DNA of 64,000 nt from an uncultured Aquimarina sp. (GTDB lineage: Bacteria; Bacteroidota; Bacteroidia; Flavobacteriales; Flavobacteriaceae). The number at the start of each line of letters is the position of its first letter. The first letter of the stretch is position 1. Shown in pieces: positions 56,307 through 64,000 of this stretch. The stretch spans positions 1 to 64,000 of the forward strand of contig CANNCQ010000007.1 of NCBI GenBank assembly GCA_947503135.1. The letters are read 5' to 3'. The position numbers and the translations under genes were made by a program. The notes beneath the pieces are model-generated. The model was not told the origin of the DNA, made no database searches, and saw nothing but the letters and a program-made list of their open reading frames with translations.

Positions 56307-56855
56307 TTAAATTTTATCAGCTTCGGAAAGGTGAATCATTGCAAAAATGGAATAGTTAATCATATCCTGATAATTTGCAGCAATACCTTCACTTACAATT
56401 GTTTTACCTTGGTTGTCTTCAATTTGTTTTACGCGAAGCAATTTCTGAATAATTAAATCCGTTAAAGAGCTTACGCGCATATCGCGCCAAGCTTCACCAT
56501 AATCATGGTTTTTAGCTTCCATTAACAATTTGGTTTCCACACTATATTTATCGTACAAAAGTATTGCTTGGTCAGTATTAAGGTCGGGCTGTGTAGCAAT
56601 TCCTTTTTCTATTTGTATTAAAGCCATTAAGCAATAATTTATAATACCTATAAATTCGGATTCTTGCCCTTCATCGACTTTTTGATCTTCGTTTTCTTGA
56701 AGGCCACGAATGCGTTGTGCTTTTATAAAAATTTGATCGGTTAGCGAAGGCAATCTTAAGATACGCCACGCACTTCCGTAATCGGTCATTTTATTAATAA
56801 ATAACGTTCTACAAATACTTACTATGGCATCGTATTGTTCGGAAGTGTTCTGCAT
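56307..56855 (-). CDS. DUF1599 protein with internal duplication
   Basis: The 182-residue protein is made of two copies of the same module (about 21-85 and 113-177). The repeats align as TDYGSAWRILRLPSLTDQIFIKAQRI and HDYGEAWRDMRVSSLTDLIIQKLLRV, each followed by INY...ALIQIE or INYSIFAMIHLSE. DUF1599 has been linked by others to nucleotide-modification contexts, but a cellular role is not known to me. It is divergent from folP with a 76-bp gap. Confidence 0.85.
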   Translation of the reverse strand: MQNTSEQYDAIVSICRTLFINKMTDYGSAWRILRLPSLTDQIFIKAQRIRGLQENEDQKVDEGQESEFIGIINYCLMALIQIEKGIATQPDLNTDQAILLYDKYSVETKLLMEAKNHDYGEAWRDMRVSSLTDLIIQKLLRVKQIEDNQGKTIVSEGIAANYQDMINYSIFAMIHLSEADKI

Positions 56856-56931
56856 AAAAAGTTGTAATTTGGACTTAAATATAATTGTCTAGCAATTTAT
56901 AAAAGTTGTTTGGAATTTCAGCATAAAATTA

Positions 56932-57774
56932 ATGGTAATGACTATTAACTGTCACGGAAAATTAATAGAATTTAATACTCCCAAGATTTTAGGGATTTTA
57001 AATGTAACCCCCGATTCGTTTTACGATGGCGGAAATTTAAAAAATGAAAAAGCTATTGTAGAAAAAACTCTGCAAATGCTTGAAGAGGGAGCTGATTTTA
57101 TTGATGTTGGCGGATATTCTTCAAGGCCAGGGGCTAAAAATGTTTCTGTTGAAGAAGAAAAAAATAGGGTAGTGCCAATAGTCAAAATACTGAAAAAAGA
57201 ATTTCCAAATATTTTGCTGTCAATAGATACTTTTAGGAGTGAAGTAGCTAAAGCTTGTTTAGACGTTGGTGCAAGTGTAATTAATGACATAGCAGCAAGT
57301 AGTTTGGATGTTCAAATGATGCAAACGGTAGCGCAATATCAAGTGCCTTATATAATGATGCATATGAAAGGGACCCCACAAACTATGAAATCTTTAGCAA
57401 ATTATAAAAATATTACTAACGAAGTATGTTTTTATTTCTCTGAAAAAATTGCTGAGGCTAGAGCTTTAGGGATTAATGATATTGTGATTGATGCAGGTTT
57501 TGGTTTTGCTAAAACGGTAGTCCATAATTTTGAGTTGTTAAACCAGTTGCATATTTTACAGCAATTAGATGTTCCTGTGCTTACAGGCGTTTCTCGAAAA
57601 TCGATGATTTATAAAACACTTAATTGTACGGCAAAAGAAGCTTTAAATGGAACCACAGCATTGCATATGGTAGCATTGCAAAAAGGATCGAATATTTTAC
57701 GAGTACACGATGTTAAAGAGGCCAAACAATGTATTTTATTACATGAAGCTTTGAAAACAGCTCAAAACGCGTAA
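56932..57774 (+). CDS. folP: Dihydropteroate synthase
   Basis: The 280-residue TIM barrel makes dihydropteroate from pABA, the sulfonamide target. Motifs are ILGILNVTPDSFYDGG, DVGGYSSRPGA, LLSIDTFRSEVAKACLD, INDIAAS, IMMHMKGTPQTM, DAGFGFAKT and GVSRKSM. The start could also be the Met two codons later. It precedes cdaA by 54 bp, a common gene order in Bacteroidota. Confidence 0.97.
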   Translation: MVMTINCHGKLIEFNTPKILGILNVTPDSFYDGGNLKNEKAIVEKTLQMLEEGADFIDVGGYSSRPGAKNVSVEEEKNRVVPIVKILKKEFPNILLSIDTFRSEVAKACLDVGASVINDIAASSLDVQMMQTVAQYQVPYIMMHMKGTPQTMKSLANYKNITNEVCFYFSEKIAEARALGINDIVIDAGFGFAKTVVHNFELLNQLHILQQLDVPVLTGVSRKSMIYKTLNCTAKEALNGTTALHMVALQKGSNILRVHDVKEAKQCILLHEALKTAQNA

Positions 57775-57828
57775 ATTTAGCTCAGAATAATGCAAGATTT
57801 AGTAAGCACTAATTAATTAACGAATACT

Positions 57829-58599
57829 TTGATAGATCTCAGGTTTTTAGATATTGTAGATGTAGTACTTGTGGCAACACTACTTTATTACATTTATAAG
57901 TTAGTAAAAGGTACTGCGGCAATCAATATTTTTATTGGTATTGTTATTATTTATGGAGTTTGGAAACTTACCGAAGCCTTAAACATGGTAATGCTGAGTT
58001 CGGTATTAGGAGAATTTATTGGGGTAGGAATGTTTGCCTTAATAGTCGTCTTTCAGCAAGAAATCAGAAAGTTTTTACTTATGGTAGGATCTACTAATTT
58101 CACTTCTAGAAAGCGCTTTTTTTCACAACTTAAATTTATAAAAGATACTCAGGTTGCTCCAGAAACAAATATACCAGCCTTAATAAAAGCTTGTGAAAAT
58201 ATGAGTGCAACGTATACGGGCGCGTTGTTGGTTATTAAAAGAAATACACAATTAGATTTCGTTAAAAGCTCGGGCGATGCCATGAATAATGAAATAAATG
58301 TGCCTATTATAGAAAGTATTTTCTATAAAAACAGTCCATTACACGATGGCGCCATGATTATAGAAAAAAACAGAATTACAGCAACAAGAGTAATTTTACC
58401 AGTATCGGGCGATATTAATATACCACTACGTTTCGGGTTAAGGCACCGCGCAGCCATAAGTATAACTCAGAAAACGGATGCTATTGCTTTGGTAGTAAGT
58501 GAAGAAAATGGACAAATTTCTTATATTCGCAATGGTGAATTTGTGAAGTATGCAACCCCTAAAGAATTGATTCAAAAATTAAACGACGATTTAGTTTAA
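57829..58599 (+). CDS. cdaA: Membrane diadenylate cyclase (c-di-AMP synthase CdaA)
   Basis: The 256-residue protein starts at a TTG (57829) and has three N-terminal helices (about 10-80). The DisA_N domain holds both catalytic motifs: DGA (173-175, in LHDGAMII) and RHR (205-207, in GLRHRAA). It condenses two ATP to cyclic di-AMP, which controls osmolyte transport and wall homeostasis. There is no CdaR-type regulator gene next to it, as is usual outside Firmicutes. Confidence 0.95.
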   Translation: MIDLRFLDIVDVVLVATLLYYIYKLVKGTAAINIFIGIVIIYGVWKLTEALNMVMLSSVLGEFIGVGMFALIVVFQQEIRKFLLMVGSTNFTSRKRFFSQLKFIKDTQVAPETNIPALIKACENMSATYTGALLVIKRNTQLDFVKSSGDAMNNEINVPIIESIFYKNSPLHDGAMIIEKNRITATRVILPVSGDINIPLRFGLRHRAAISITQKTDAIALVVSEENGQISYIRNGEFVKYATPKELIQKLNDDLV

Positions 58600-58652
58600 T
58601 CGAAACGTAACAAGAAAGGCCAAGCTTAGAAAAATTTATAATAAAAGTATGA

Positions 58653-58675
58653 ATTGATAATCGACAACTATCAAT
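58653..58675. promoter_or_regulatory. Inverted repeat upstream of feoA, candidate iron-regulator site
   Basis: Arms ATTGATA and TATCAAT are separated by 9 bp, and the inner GATAAT half resembles Fur-box half-sites. It overlaps the expected -33 region of the candidate feoA promoter, where a repressor would block transcription. Spacing differs from the classic Fur box, so the assignment is tentative. Confidence 0.35.
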
Positions 58676-58684
58676 CAAAATTCT

Positions 58685-58692
58685 TACTTTTG
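58685..58692 (+). promoter_or_regulatory. Candidate -7 element of the feoAB promoter
   Basis: An exact TACTTTTG (TAnnTTTG) lies 25 bp upstream of the TTG start of feoA. I see no clear -33 TTTG at the expected distance. Confidence 0.4.
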
Positions 58693-58717
58693 TTATTAAA
58701 ATTCAATCTAAATAAAC

Positions 58718-58951
58718 TTGAAAACGACCATAGCATCTCTAAAAAGAGGACAAAAAGCAATTATTTTATCAGTTAGTACCGACGAAATACCCTTAAAGCT
58801 TTTAGAAATGGGCTGTTTGCCAGGTAATGAAGTTATGTTGTTAGAAACAGCTCCTTTTTCATGTCCCATGTATTTAAACATAAATGGTTCTCATTTAGCG
58901 ATTAGAAAAGAAATAGCTACACATATATCGGTTGAAATAGTTAATTCGTAA
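58718..58951 (+). CDS. feoA: FeoA SH3-like ferrous iron transport protein
   Basis: The 77-residue protein begins at a TTG (58718). It has the FeoA beta-barrel pattern: LKRGQKAIILSVS, LLEMGCLPGNEVMLLETAPFSCPMYLNINGSHLAIRKEIATHISVEI (about 28-74). It interacts with FeoB and modulates Fe(II) uptake. The feoB start follows its stop directly with no gap. Confidence 0.93.
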   Translation: MKTTIASLKRGQKAIILSVSTDEIPLKLLEMGCLPGNEVMLLETAPFSCPMYLNINGSHLAIRKEIATHISVEIVNS

Positions 58952-61048
58952 ATGGCAAAGCAAATCAACGTATCCCTAATAGGGAATCCAAATACAGGTA
59001 AAACTTCTGTTTTTAACCTACTAACAAAGCTTAATCAACAAGTTGGTAATTATCCGGGGATTACTGTAGAACGTAAGGCGGGGGTGTGTAAACTTTCGAG
59101 AGGAGTAAAAGCCCATATTATAGATTTACCAGGTACTTATAGTTTAAATGCTTCATCTTTAGATGAAAATGTAGTTATTGAAGTACTGTTAAATAAAAAT
59201 GATAAAGATTACCCAGATGTTGCTGTTGTAGTTAGCGATGTTGAAAATATAAAAAGAAACTTATTACTTTTTACGCAAATTAAAGATTTGGATATTCCAA
59301 CCATATTGGTAATCAATATGGCCGACCAAATGAAGCGTAAAGGAATTACTATTGATATTCCTGAATTAGAGAAACGCCTTAATACTAAAATTGTATTAAT
59401 GAGTGCTCGAAAAAAGCAAGGAATTGAAGAGTTGAAAAAAAGCATTGAAGATTATAAAAAACTTTCGGTAGCACCTTGTTTAGATGCTTTTGAAATAGAT
59501 CCGGAATATTTTGGAGGGTTACGAAGGGCCTTTCCTAAACAATCGCTGTACAAATTATGGTTGGTGATTACGCAAGATGTAAACTTTGCGAATATTTCTA
59601 GAAAAACCATATCTGACACATCTGCTTTTCAAACCAGAAAAGAAAGTGAACTGAAACGTTTACAACAAAAAGAAACCATAAAGCGCTATCAATTTATCAA
59701 TGAAACATTAAAAGCAACCCAACAAATCGATATTAAGAATGCTAAAGGCCTTAGAGCTTCCTTAGATCGAATTTTAATTCATAAAGTGTGGGGTTTCGCT
59801 ATTTTCTTTTTAATACTCCTATTTATTTTTCAGGCAATATACGATTGGTCTAGTTACCCAATGGATATGATTGATGCTGGTTTTGCTGCTTTGAGTGACT
59901 TTTTTAGAGCTTCACTACCTGCAGGCCCACTAACCAATTTACTTGTTGAAGGTATAATACCGGGTATAGGAGGTATTGTAATTTTTATTCCTCAAATAGC
60001 CTTTTTATTTCTGTTTATTTCCATATTGGAAGAAAGTGGATACATGAGTAGGGTAGTGTTTATAATGGATAGGTTAATGCGACGCTTTGGTTTAAGTGGA
60101 AAAAGTATTGTTCCTTTAATTTCGGGAACAGCATGTGCTATACCGGCAGTAATGGCTACACGAAATATAGAGAATTGGAAACAACGATTAATAACTATTT
60201 TAGTAGTTCCATTTACAACTTGTTCTGCTCGTTTACCAGTGTATTTAATTATCATTTCTTTGGTAATTCCTAAAGAGCGCATAACTTGGTTTGTGGGTTA
60301 CCAAAGTTTAACGTTAATGTTACTATATTTTATTGGGTTTGGTGCAGCGCTTATTTCAGCTTGGCTGTTAAATAAGTTTATGAAAATGGAAAGTAAAAGT
60401 TTTTTCGTTGTGGAAATGCCAAATTATAAAATACCATTGTTTAAAAATGTAGCAATTAACGTTTTTGAAAAAACCAAAGCTTTTATAGCTGGAGCGGGAA
60501 AAATAATATTGGCAATCTCTATAATTTTATGGGTTTTAGGAAGTTTTGGGCCTACAGATAAATTTTCAAATGCCAAAGAAATTGTTACTGCTCAATACAA
60601 AGATCAAGAAGTTGATGATTTGGATACTAAAATATCCAGTTACCGTTTGGAACATTCCTATATGGGGTATATGGGTAAAGCAATAGAGCCTGTAGTAAGG
60701 CCTTTGGGTTACGATTGGAAGATAGGTATTGCCATAATAAGTTCTTTTGCTGCACGTGAGGTTTTTGTAAGCACACTAGCTACTATATATAGTGTGGGTA
60801 GTGAGGAGGAGGAAACAATTAAAAATCGAATGGCTTCGGAAATTAATCCTGTTAACGGTAAGCCTTTGTTTAATTTTGCTACCGGAATTTCACTATTGTT
60901 ATTTTATGCCTTTGCTATGCAGTGTGCCAGTACAATAGCAATTGTTAAAAAGGAAACCAATGGTTGGATGTGGCCTAGTGTTCAATTTGTTTTCATGAGT
61001 AGTTTAGCTTATATAGCTGCTTTAGTAGCATATCAATTTCTTAAATAA
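58952..61048 (+). CDS. feoB: Ferrous iron transporter FeoB
   Basis: The 698-residue inner-membrane transporter has an N-terminal G domain (G1 GNPNTGKTSVFN; G3 DLPGTYSL; G4 region NMADQ) and a helical insertion (about 160-265). The polytopic core (about 275-695) carries two Gate-type repeats, including SGTACAIPAVMATRNIENWKQR and FTTCSARLPVYLI. It imports Fe(II) under low oxygen. Length is normal. A 42-residue Cys-rich protein follows 8 bp later. Confidence 0.97.
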   Translation: MAKQINVSLIGNPNTGKTSVFNLLTKLNQQVGNYPGITVERKAGVCKLSRGVKAHIIDLPGTYSLNASSLDENVVIEVLLNKNDKDYPDVAVVVSDVENIKRNLLLFTQIKDLDIPTILVINMADQMKRKGITIDIPELEKRLNTKIVLMSARKKQGIEELKKSIEDYKKLSVAPCLDAFEIDPEYFGGLRRAFPKQSLYKLWLVITQDVNFANISRKTISDTSAFQTRKESELKRLQQKETIKRYQFINETLKATQQIDIKNAKGLRASLDRILIHKVWGFAIFFLILLFIFQAIYDWSSYPMDMIDAGFAALSDFFRASLPAGPLTNLLVEGIIPGIGGIVIFIPQIAFLFLFISILEESGYMSRVVFIMDRLMRRFGLSGKSIVPLISGTACAIPAVMATRNIENWKQRLITILVVPFTTCSARLPVYLIIISLVIPKERITWFVGYQSLTLMLLYFIGFGAALISAWLLNKFMKMESKSFFVVEMPNYKIPLFKNVAINVFEKTKAFIAGAGKIILAISIILWVLGSFGPTDKFSNAKEIVTAQYKDQEVDDLDTKISSYRLEHSYMGYMGKAIEPVVRPLGYDWKIGIAIISSFAAREVFVSTLATIYSVGSEEEETIKNRMASEINPVNGKPLFNFATGISLLLFYAFAMQCASTIAIVKKETNGWMWPSVQFVFMSSLAYIAALVAYQFLK

Positions 61049-61056
61049 GAAGGATA

Positions 61057-61185
61057 ATGGACTTTAATTTTCAAACTATAATAGTTGTTTTGTTATTTGT
61101 AGGAGCTGTTTTTTTTATAATAAAAAAATTCTTTATTAAATCTTCTGAAAATAATAATTGCGGTTCGGGTAATTGCGGATGTTAA
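61057..61185 (+). CDS. FeoB-associated Cys-rich membrane protein (42 aa)
   Basis: This tiny gene encodes one membrane helix (TIIVVLLFVGAVFFIIKKFF) followed by a cysteine cluster (NNNCGSGNCGC). Its position 8 bp after feoB and the CxxxxCxC tail match the FeoB-associated Cys-rich membrane proteins found in many bacteria, thought to help iron transfer. It completes a feoA-feoB-Cys-rich unit. Confidence 0.85.
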   Translation: MDFNFQTIIVVLLFVGAVFFIIKKFFIKSSENNNCGSGNCGC

Positions 61186-61456
61186 AAAAGCCTTTTTTAT
61201 ACAAATAACCAGTGCATGTTATGTAAGACTTTAGTTGTTAGTTATATACTAATTAAGGCTGTTAGGAAGAGTAAAAAAAGTGTAATACGATAGCATTTTT
61301 AGAAGAAAAAAAAGTTATTTTTTTTTGACAACATAAAGTTAAGATTACGAGGTTTTTAAGGTTGAAGTGAACTAATTTCTTAAATTCCTTAACAATATTG
61401 ATGTAATGATACGTTTAGTTTAATGACATACATGTATCAATCAAATAACATCAATA

Positions 61457-64000
61457 ATGAAAAACAGAACTAAACAATCAACTCTTTTTAAATTCCTGAA
61501 TTTGTTTTCCAAGTCAACTATATTTGTATTTTTTGTAGCGCTATTTTCAAGCCATCTATTCGCTCAGCAGGAGATGCAAATTATGCCAGGAGCGGTGATA
61601 ACTTGCCCCATGAGTAATACCGATGCGCACAGTCGCCACGGTATGGATTTTGATACAGAAACCCTTTTACAAAAAGAGCCTACGGCAGAATTTATTATTC
61701 AATTTGGAAATGGATTTGAAAATAACCCTGAGGCAAGAGAAGCTTTTGAATTTGCTACTGAAATTTGGTCCAGAGAAATAGTTTCTGCAGTTCCAATTAG
61801 AGTGGCTGTTCAATTTGATGTTTTTTTTGGTAACGTAACAGCAAGTGCTAACGCTACTTATACGGTTTCTGATTTTCCGGGTGTGCCAGTACCATCATTA
61901 TTATATAGTGGTGCTTTAGCAAATGCAATTTCGGGGAGGGTTTTGCAACCTAATGCAGCATCAGAAATTAATATTACTTATGGTGAACAAGTTGACTTTT
62001 ATTTTGGAATAGACGGTAATACTCCTTCCAAACAAATTGATTTTGTGTCAACATCTTTACATGAAATTGCGCATGGCTTAGGATTTAATGCAAGTTCCAA
62101 TGCTGAAAATAATATAGGTTCTTTTACAGATTTTACTGAGGAACCGTTGCTTTTTACAAACTTTCTGACCAATAATGATCAAGTCCAAGCGTTAGAATTA
62201 AGAAGTTCAGGAGTGGAGTTAAGTAGTTTTTTAACAAGTGACGCTGTCTTTTTTTCAGGAGAAAATGCTACGGCAGCAAATTCAAACGCCCACCCTCCAG
62301 TGCATGCTCCTACTAATTTTGCTATTGGTAGTTCGATATCTCACTGGGATGAGGATACTTATCCAACAGGCGATCCCAATTCATTAATGACGCCGGTACG
62401 TAATGCTTCAGAGTCTATTTTTAACATAGGTGACATCACAAGGGGTTTACTAAAAGATTTGGGTTGGGAGTTAAGTAATTCAAAATTATTTCCGCTAAAA
62501 ATTGGAGAGGTTGAAGGAGATCTGGAAATTTTAGTAAATAATACTGCCAGACAAACTTTTACGCTAAAAAATAGTTCAAATAAACCTCTTACTTATTCCG
62601 CATCAATAGAGGCAGGTAGTAACGCCAATTTAACAGTTTCCAATGCAGAAAATGTGGCACTTCAACCTAATGAAGAAACAGTAATAGAGGTCGTTTTTAA
62701 TGCAAACGAAGCCGTAACTGGTGAGATTGTAAAAGCAAACATTTTAATAACCAATTCACTTTCTGAATTTGTAACTAAAAAGGAATTAAATTTTGTAGTG
62801 CTAGGAGGAGAGGAAGTAGCTGTAATTGATACTATAGAAACGTTAAACCAAAATTTTGCTGTTGTAAATGAATTTAATGGATCTTTTAGAATTAACAATC
62901 CAGGAGATCGATTGCTAGATTATACTATTTCGATTGAAAACGATGAGGTAGCCATTTTGGAAATTGATGAACCAAATGGACGTGTTTTGCCTAATGATTT
63001 TTCGATTGTTAAGTACACTTTAAACAGAGAGGGAATTGAAGCAGGCACCTATACTTCCGAAATTGTGATTTCAAGCAATGCTAATAATGCTCCAAATTTA
63101 CGAATCCCTGTCACAGTTATTGTTAGAGACACACTTAATCCACCCGCTTTTAATATTTCAATTGACAGATCTCTTGAAGTAGAAGTAGAGGTTGATAGTT
63201 CAACAGATTTGGATGAAGCGACGGTAACTTTTGAAATTGAAAATTCGGGCGAGTCGCCTTTAGAATTCAATTTATTAGGGTCTGAAACCGACTTAGTAAG
63301 AACAGTGATAAGCTTACCAGGCTCTAATGTATTGGCGCCAGGAGCCAAAGTAAATAGAACCATTACTATTACTCCAGGAATTAACGCAGTAGATACCGAG
63401 TTGCTTTCTGAAATTGTTTTTACAAGTAATGACCCTTCTTTATCCGAATTACGAATTCCTTTAAATATTTCTATATCTAAACAAAGAGGACGTTTTGAAG
63501 TGGCATCAAATTTATTCTCAACATTAAATATTGTAGAAGAGGGTAGTTCGGCTAATAATATTGTGCAATTGGTAAATACGGGCTTATCACCTATTACTAT
63601 AACAGATGTTGCATCCGAAACGTCAGGAATAGCCATTTTAGATTGGTCGTCTGCAAGTGGTGATGCTATTGTTGAGGTGGGAGAAACAGTTACTATAAAA
63701 ACAAGGTCACAGTCAATCAGAAGACCAAGTACAGGAATACTAGCAAATTCAATTAGAATTGTTAGTGATGCTACGCCAAATGAGTTTTTTAACAATATTT
63801 ACAGCTCTCCGTTAAATGTTATTGAAGCTTCGGGAATACTCGCTTCAGAGCTACTGTTAACAGAAGAAATCAATACAAATTCTACCATAGATACTGGTAA
63901 TTTGGTTCGATCTCAAACAGTACAAATTACTAATGTTGAAAACGTTTCAATACCTTATTCGGTTGTAATAGAAGGTAACGAAAATGGGATATTTTCTGTA
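61457..64000 (+). CDS. Secreted zincin-like metallopeptidase with repeated beta-sandwich domains (3' end outside window)
   Basis: The frame is open from ATG 61457 to the window end (848 residues visible, C-terminus missing). A signal peptide ends near FAQ (about residue 37). The catalytic region (about 60-350) has the zinc motif HEIAHGLGF (H202, E203, H206), then SHWD (H296, possible third ligand) and a Met-turn-like LMTP (M311), and closes with LLKDLGWE. The usual third ligand five residues after the second His (HExxHxxGxxH) is absent. From about residue 355 on there are Ig-like/ASH-type segments of about 110 residues (e.g. FRINNPGDRLLDYTISIEN, FEIENSGESPLEFNLLGS). A T9SS domain is likely at the missing end. 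Substrate unknown. Confidence 0.85.
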   Translation, partial: MKNRTKQSTLFKFLNLFSKSTIFVFFVALFSSHLFAQQEMQIMPGAVITCPMSNTDAHSRHGMDFDTETLLQKEPTAEFIIQFGNGFENNPEAREAFEFATEIWSREIVSAVPIRVAVQFDVFFGNVTASANATYTVSDFPGVPVPSLLYSGALANAISGRVLQPNAASEINITYGEQVDFYFGIDGNTPSKQIDFVSTSLHEIAHGLGFNASSNAENNIGSFTDFTEEPLLFTNFLTNNDQVQALELRSSGVELSSFLTSDAVFFSGENATAANSNAHPPVHAPTNFAIGSSISHWDEDTYPTGDPNSLMTPVRNASESIFNIGDITRGLLKDLGWELSNSKLFPLKIGEVEGDLEILVNNTARQTFTLKNSSNKPLTYSASIEAGSNANLTVSNAENVALQPNEETVIEVVFNANEAVTGEIVKANILITNSLSEFVTKKELNFVVLGGEEVAVIDTIETLNQNFAVVNEFNGSFRINNPGDRLLDYTISIENDEVAILEIDEPNGRVLPNDFSIVKYTLNREGIEAGTYTSEIVISSNANNAPNLRIPVTVIVRDTLNPPAFNISIDRSLEVEVEVDSSTDLDEATVTFEIENSGESPLEFNLLGSETDLVRTVISLPGSNVLAPGAKVNRTITITPGINAVDTELLSEIVFTSNDPSLSELRIPLNISISKQRGRFEVASNLFSTLNIVEEGSSANNIVQLVNTGLSPITITDVASETSGIAILDWSSASGDAIVEVGETVTIKTRSQSIRRPSTGILANSIRIVSDATPNEFFNNIYSSPLNVIEASGILASELLLTEEINTNSTIDTGNLVRSQTVQITNVENVSIPYSVVIEGNENGIFSV

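Noticed and set aside
61186-61456. tRNA, small RNA or small gene between the Cys-rich feo protein and the metallopeptidase
   Set aside because: No T-loop-like sequence, no open frame with a signal and no stable hairpin with a T-run; it appears to be an AT-rich leader.
62662-62898. 78-codon minus-strand open frame
   Set aside because: It is a shadow of the same metallopeptidase coding sequence.
63049-63795. 248-codon minus-strand open frame
   Set aside because: It is antisense to the metallopeptidase gene, whose repeats and signal peptide are convincing; its own translation is low-complexity Ser/Thr/Val.
1-64000. CRISPR array, insertion sequence, prophage or defence island
   Set aside because: No regularly spaced repeats, transposase, integrase or phage genes were seen on either strand.

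Overview
The window is chromosomal DNA of a Bacteroidota bacterium, most likely a marine member of the Flavobacteriaceae. The signs are AT-rich DNA, a SusC/SusD pair, hybrid two-component systems with reg_prop sensor repeats, type IX secretion (T9SS) C-terminal sorting domains on secreted enzymes, many lipoproteins, weak ribosome binding sites, several TTG/GTG starts, and TAnnTTTG-type -7 promoter elements. I found no rRNA, tRNA, insertion sequence, prophage or CRISPR array.

Region 1 (about 0.2-26.8 kb) is a polysaccharide utilisation locus (PUL) for a uronic-acid-containing polymer. The left arm is on the minus strand and reads uxuA, kduI, kduD-like SDR, DUF4861 lipoprotein, kdgK, kdgA/eda, TRAP transporter P-Q-M, and an IPT/TIG surface lipoprotein. 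The right arm is on the plus strand and reads a secreted lyase resembling PL28, an HTCS regulator, SusC, SusD, GH88, GH2 and uxaC. A convergent SDR, probably the fructuronate reductase, closes it. The lyase would cut the polymer at the surface. SusCD would import oligomers. GH88 and GH2 would release unsaturated and saturated uronates in the periplasm, and the TRAP system would take the monomers into the cytoplasm. KduI/KduD (unsaturated branch) and UxaC/SDR/UxuA (saturated branch) meet at 2-keto-3-deoxygluconate, which KdgK and Eda split to pyruvate and glyceraldehyde-3-phosphate. No sulfatase or rhamnosidase is present. An intrinsic-terminator-like hairpin lies inside the GH88 signal-peptide codons.

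Region 2 (27-29 kb) holds a 57-residue lipoprotein, a DUF3347 protein and a TolC-like protein with no RND pump beside them. Region 3 (29-46 kb) is mostly housekeeping: purH; the rod-shape operon mreB-mreC-mreD-mrdA-rodA; a BLUF photoreceptor; an anchored nuclease; an OppC-type permease overlapping a tail-specific protease; surE-hypothetical-lpxB-C40 peptidase; an enoyl-CoA hydratase and an NtrY-like kinase.

Region 4 (46-52 kb) has a T9SS-secreted GH5 enzyme followed by a reg_prop sensor kinase without a DNA-binding output and a stand-alone receiver. Region 5 (52-61 kb) contains dinB, tpiA, an OppB-type permease (the likely partner of the one 16 kb away), a BT_3928-like membrane protein, a duplicated DUF1599 protein, folP, the c-di-AMP synthase cdaA, and feoA-feoB with a tiny Cys-rich partner. 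The window ends inside a large secreted zincin-like protein with repeated beta-sandwich segments.
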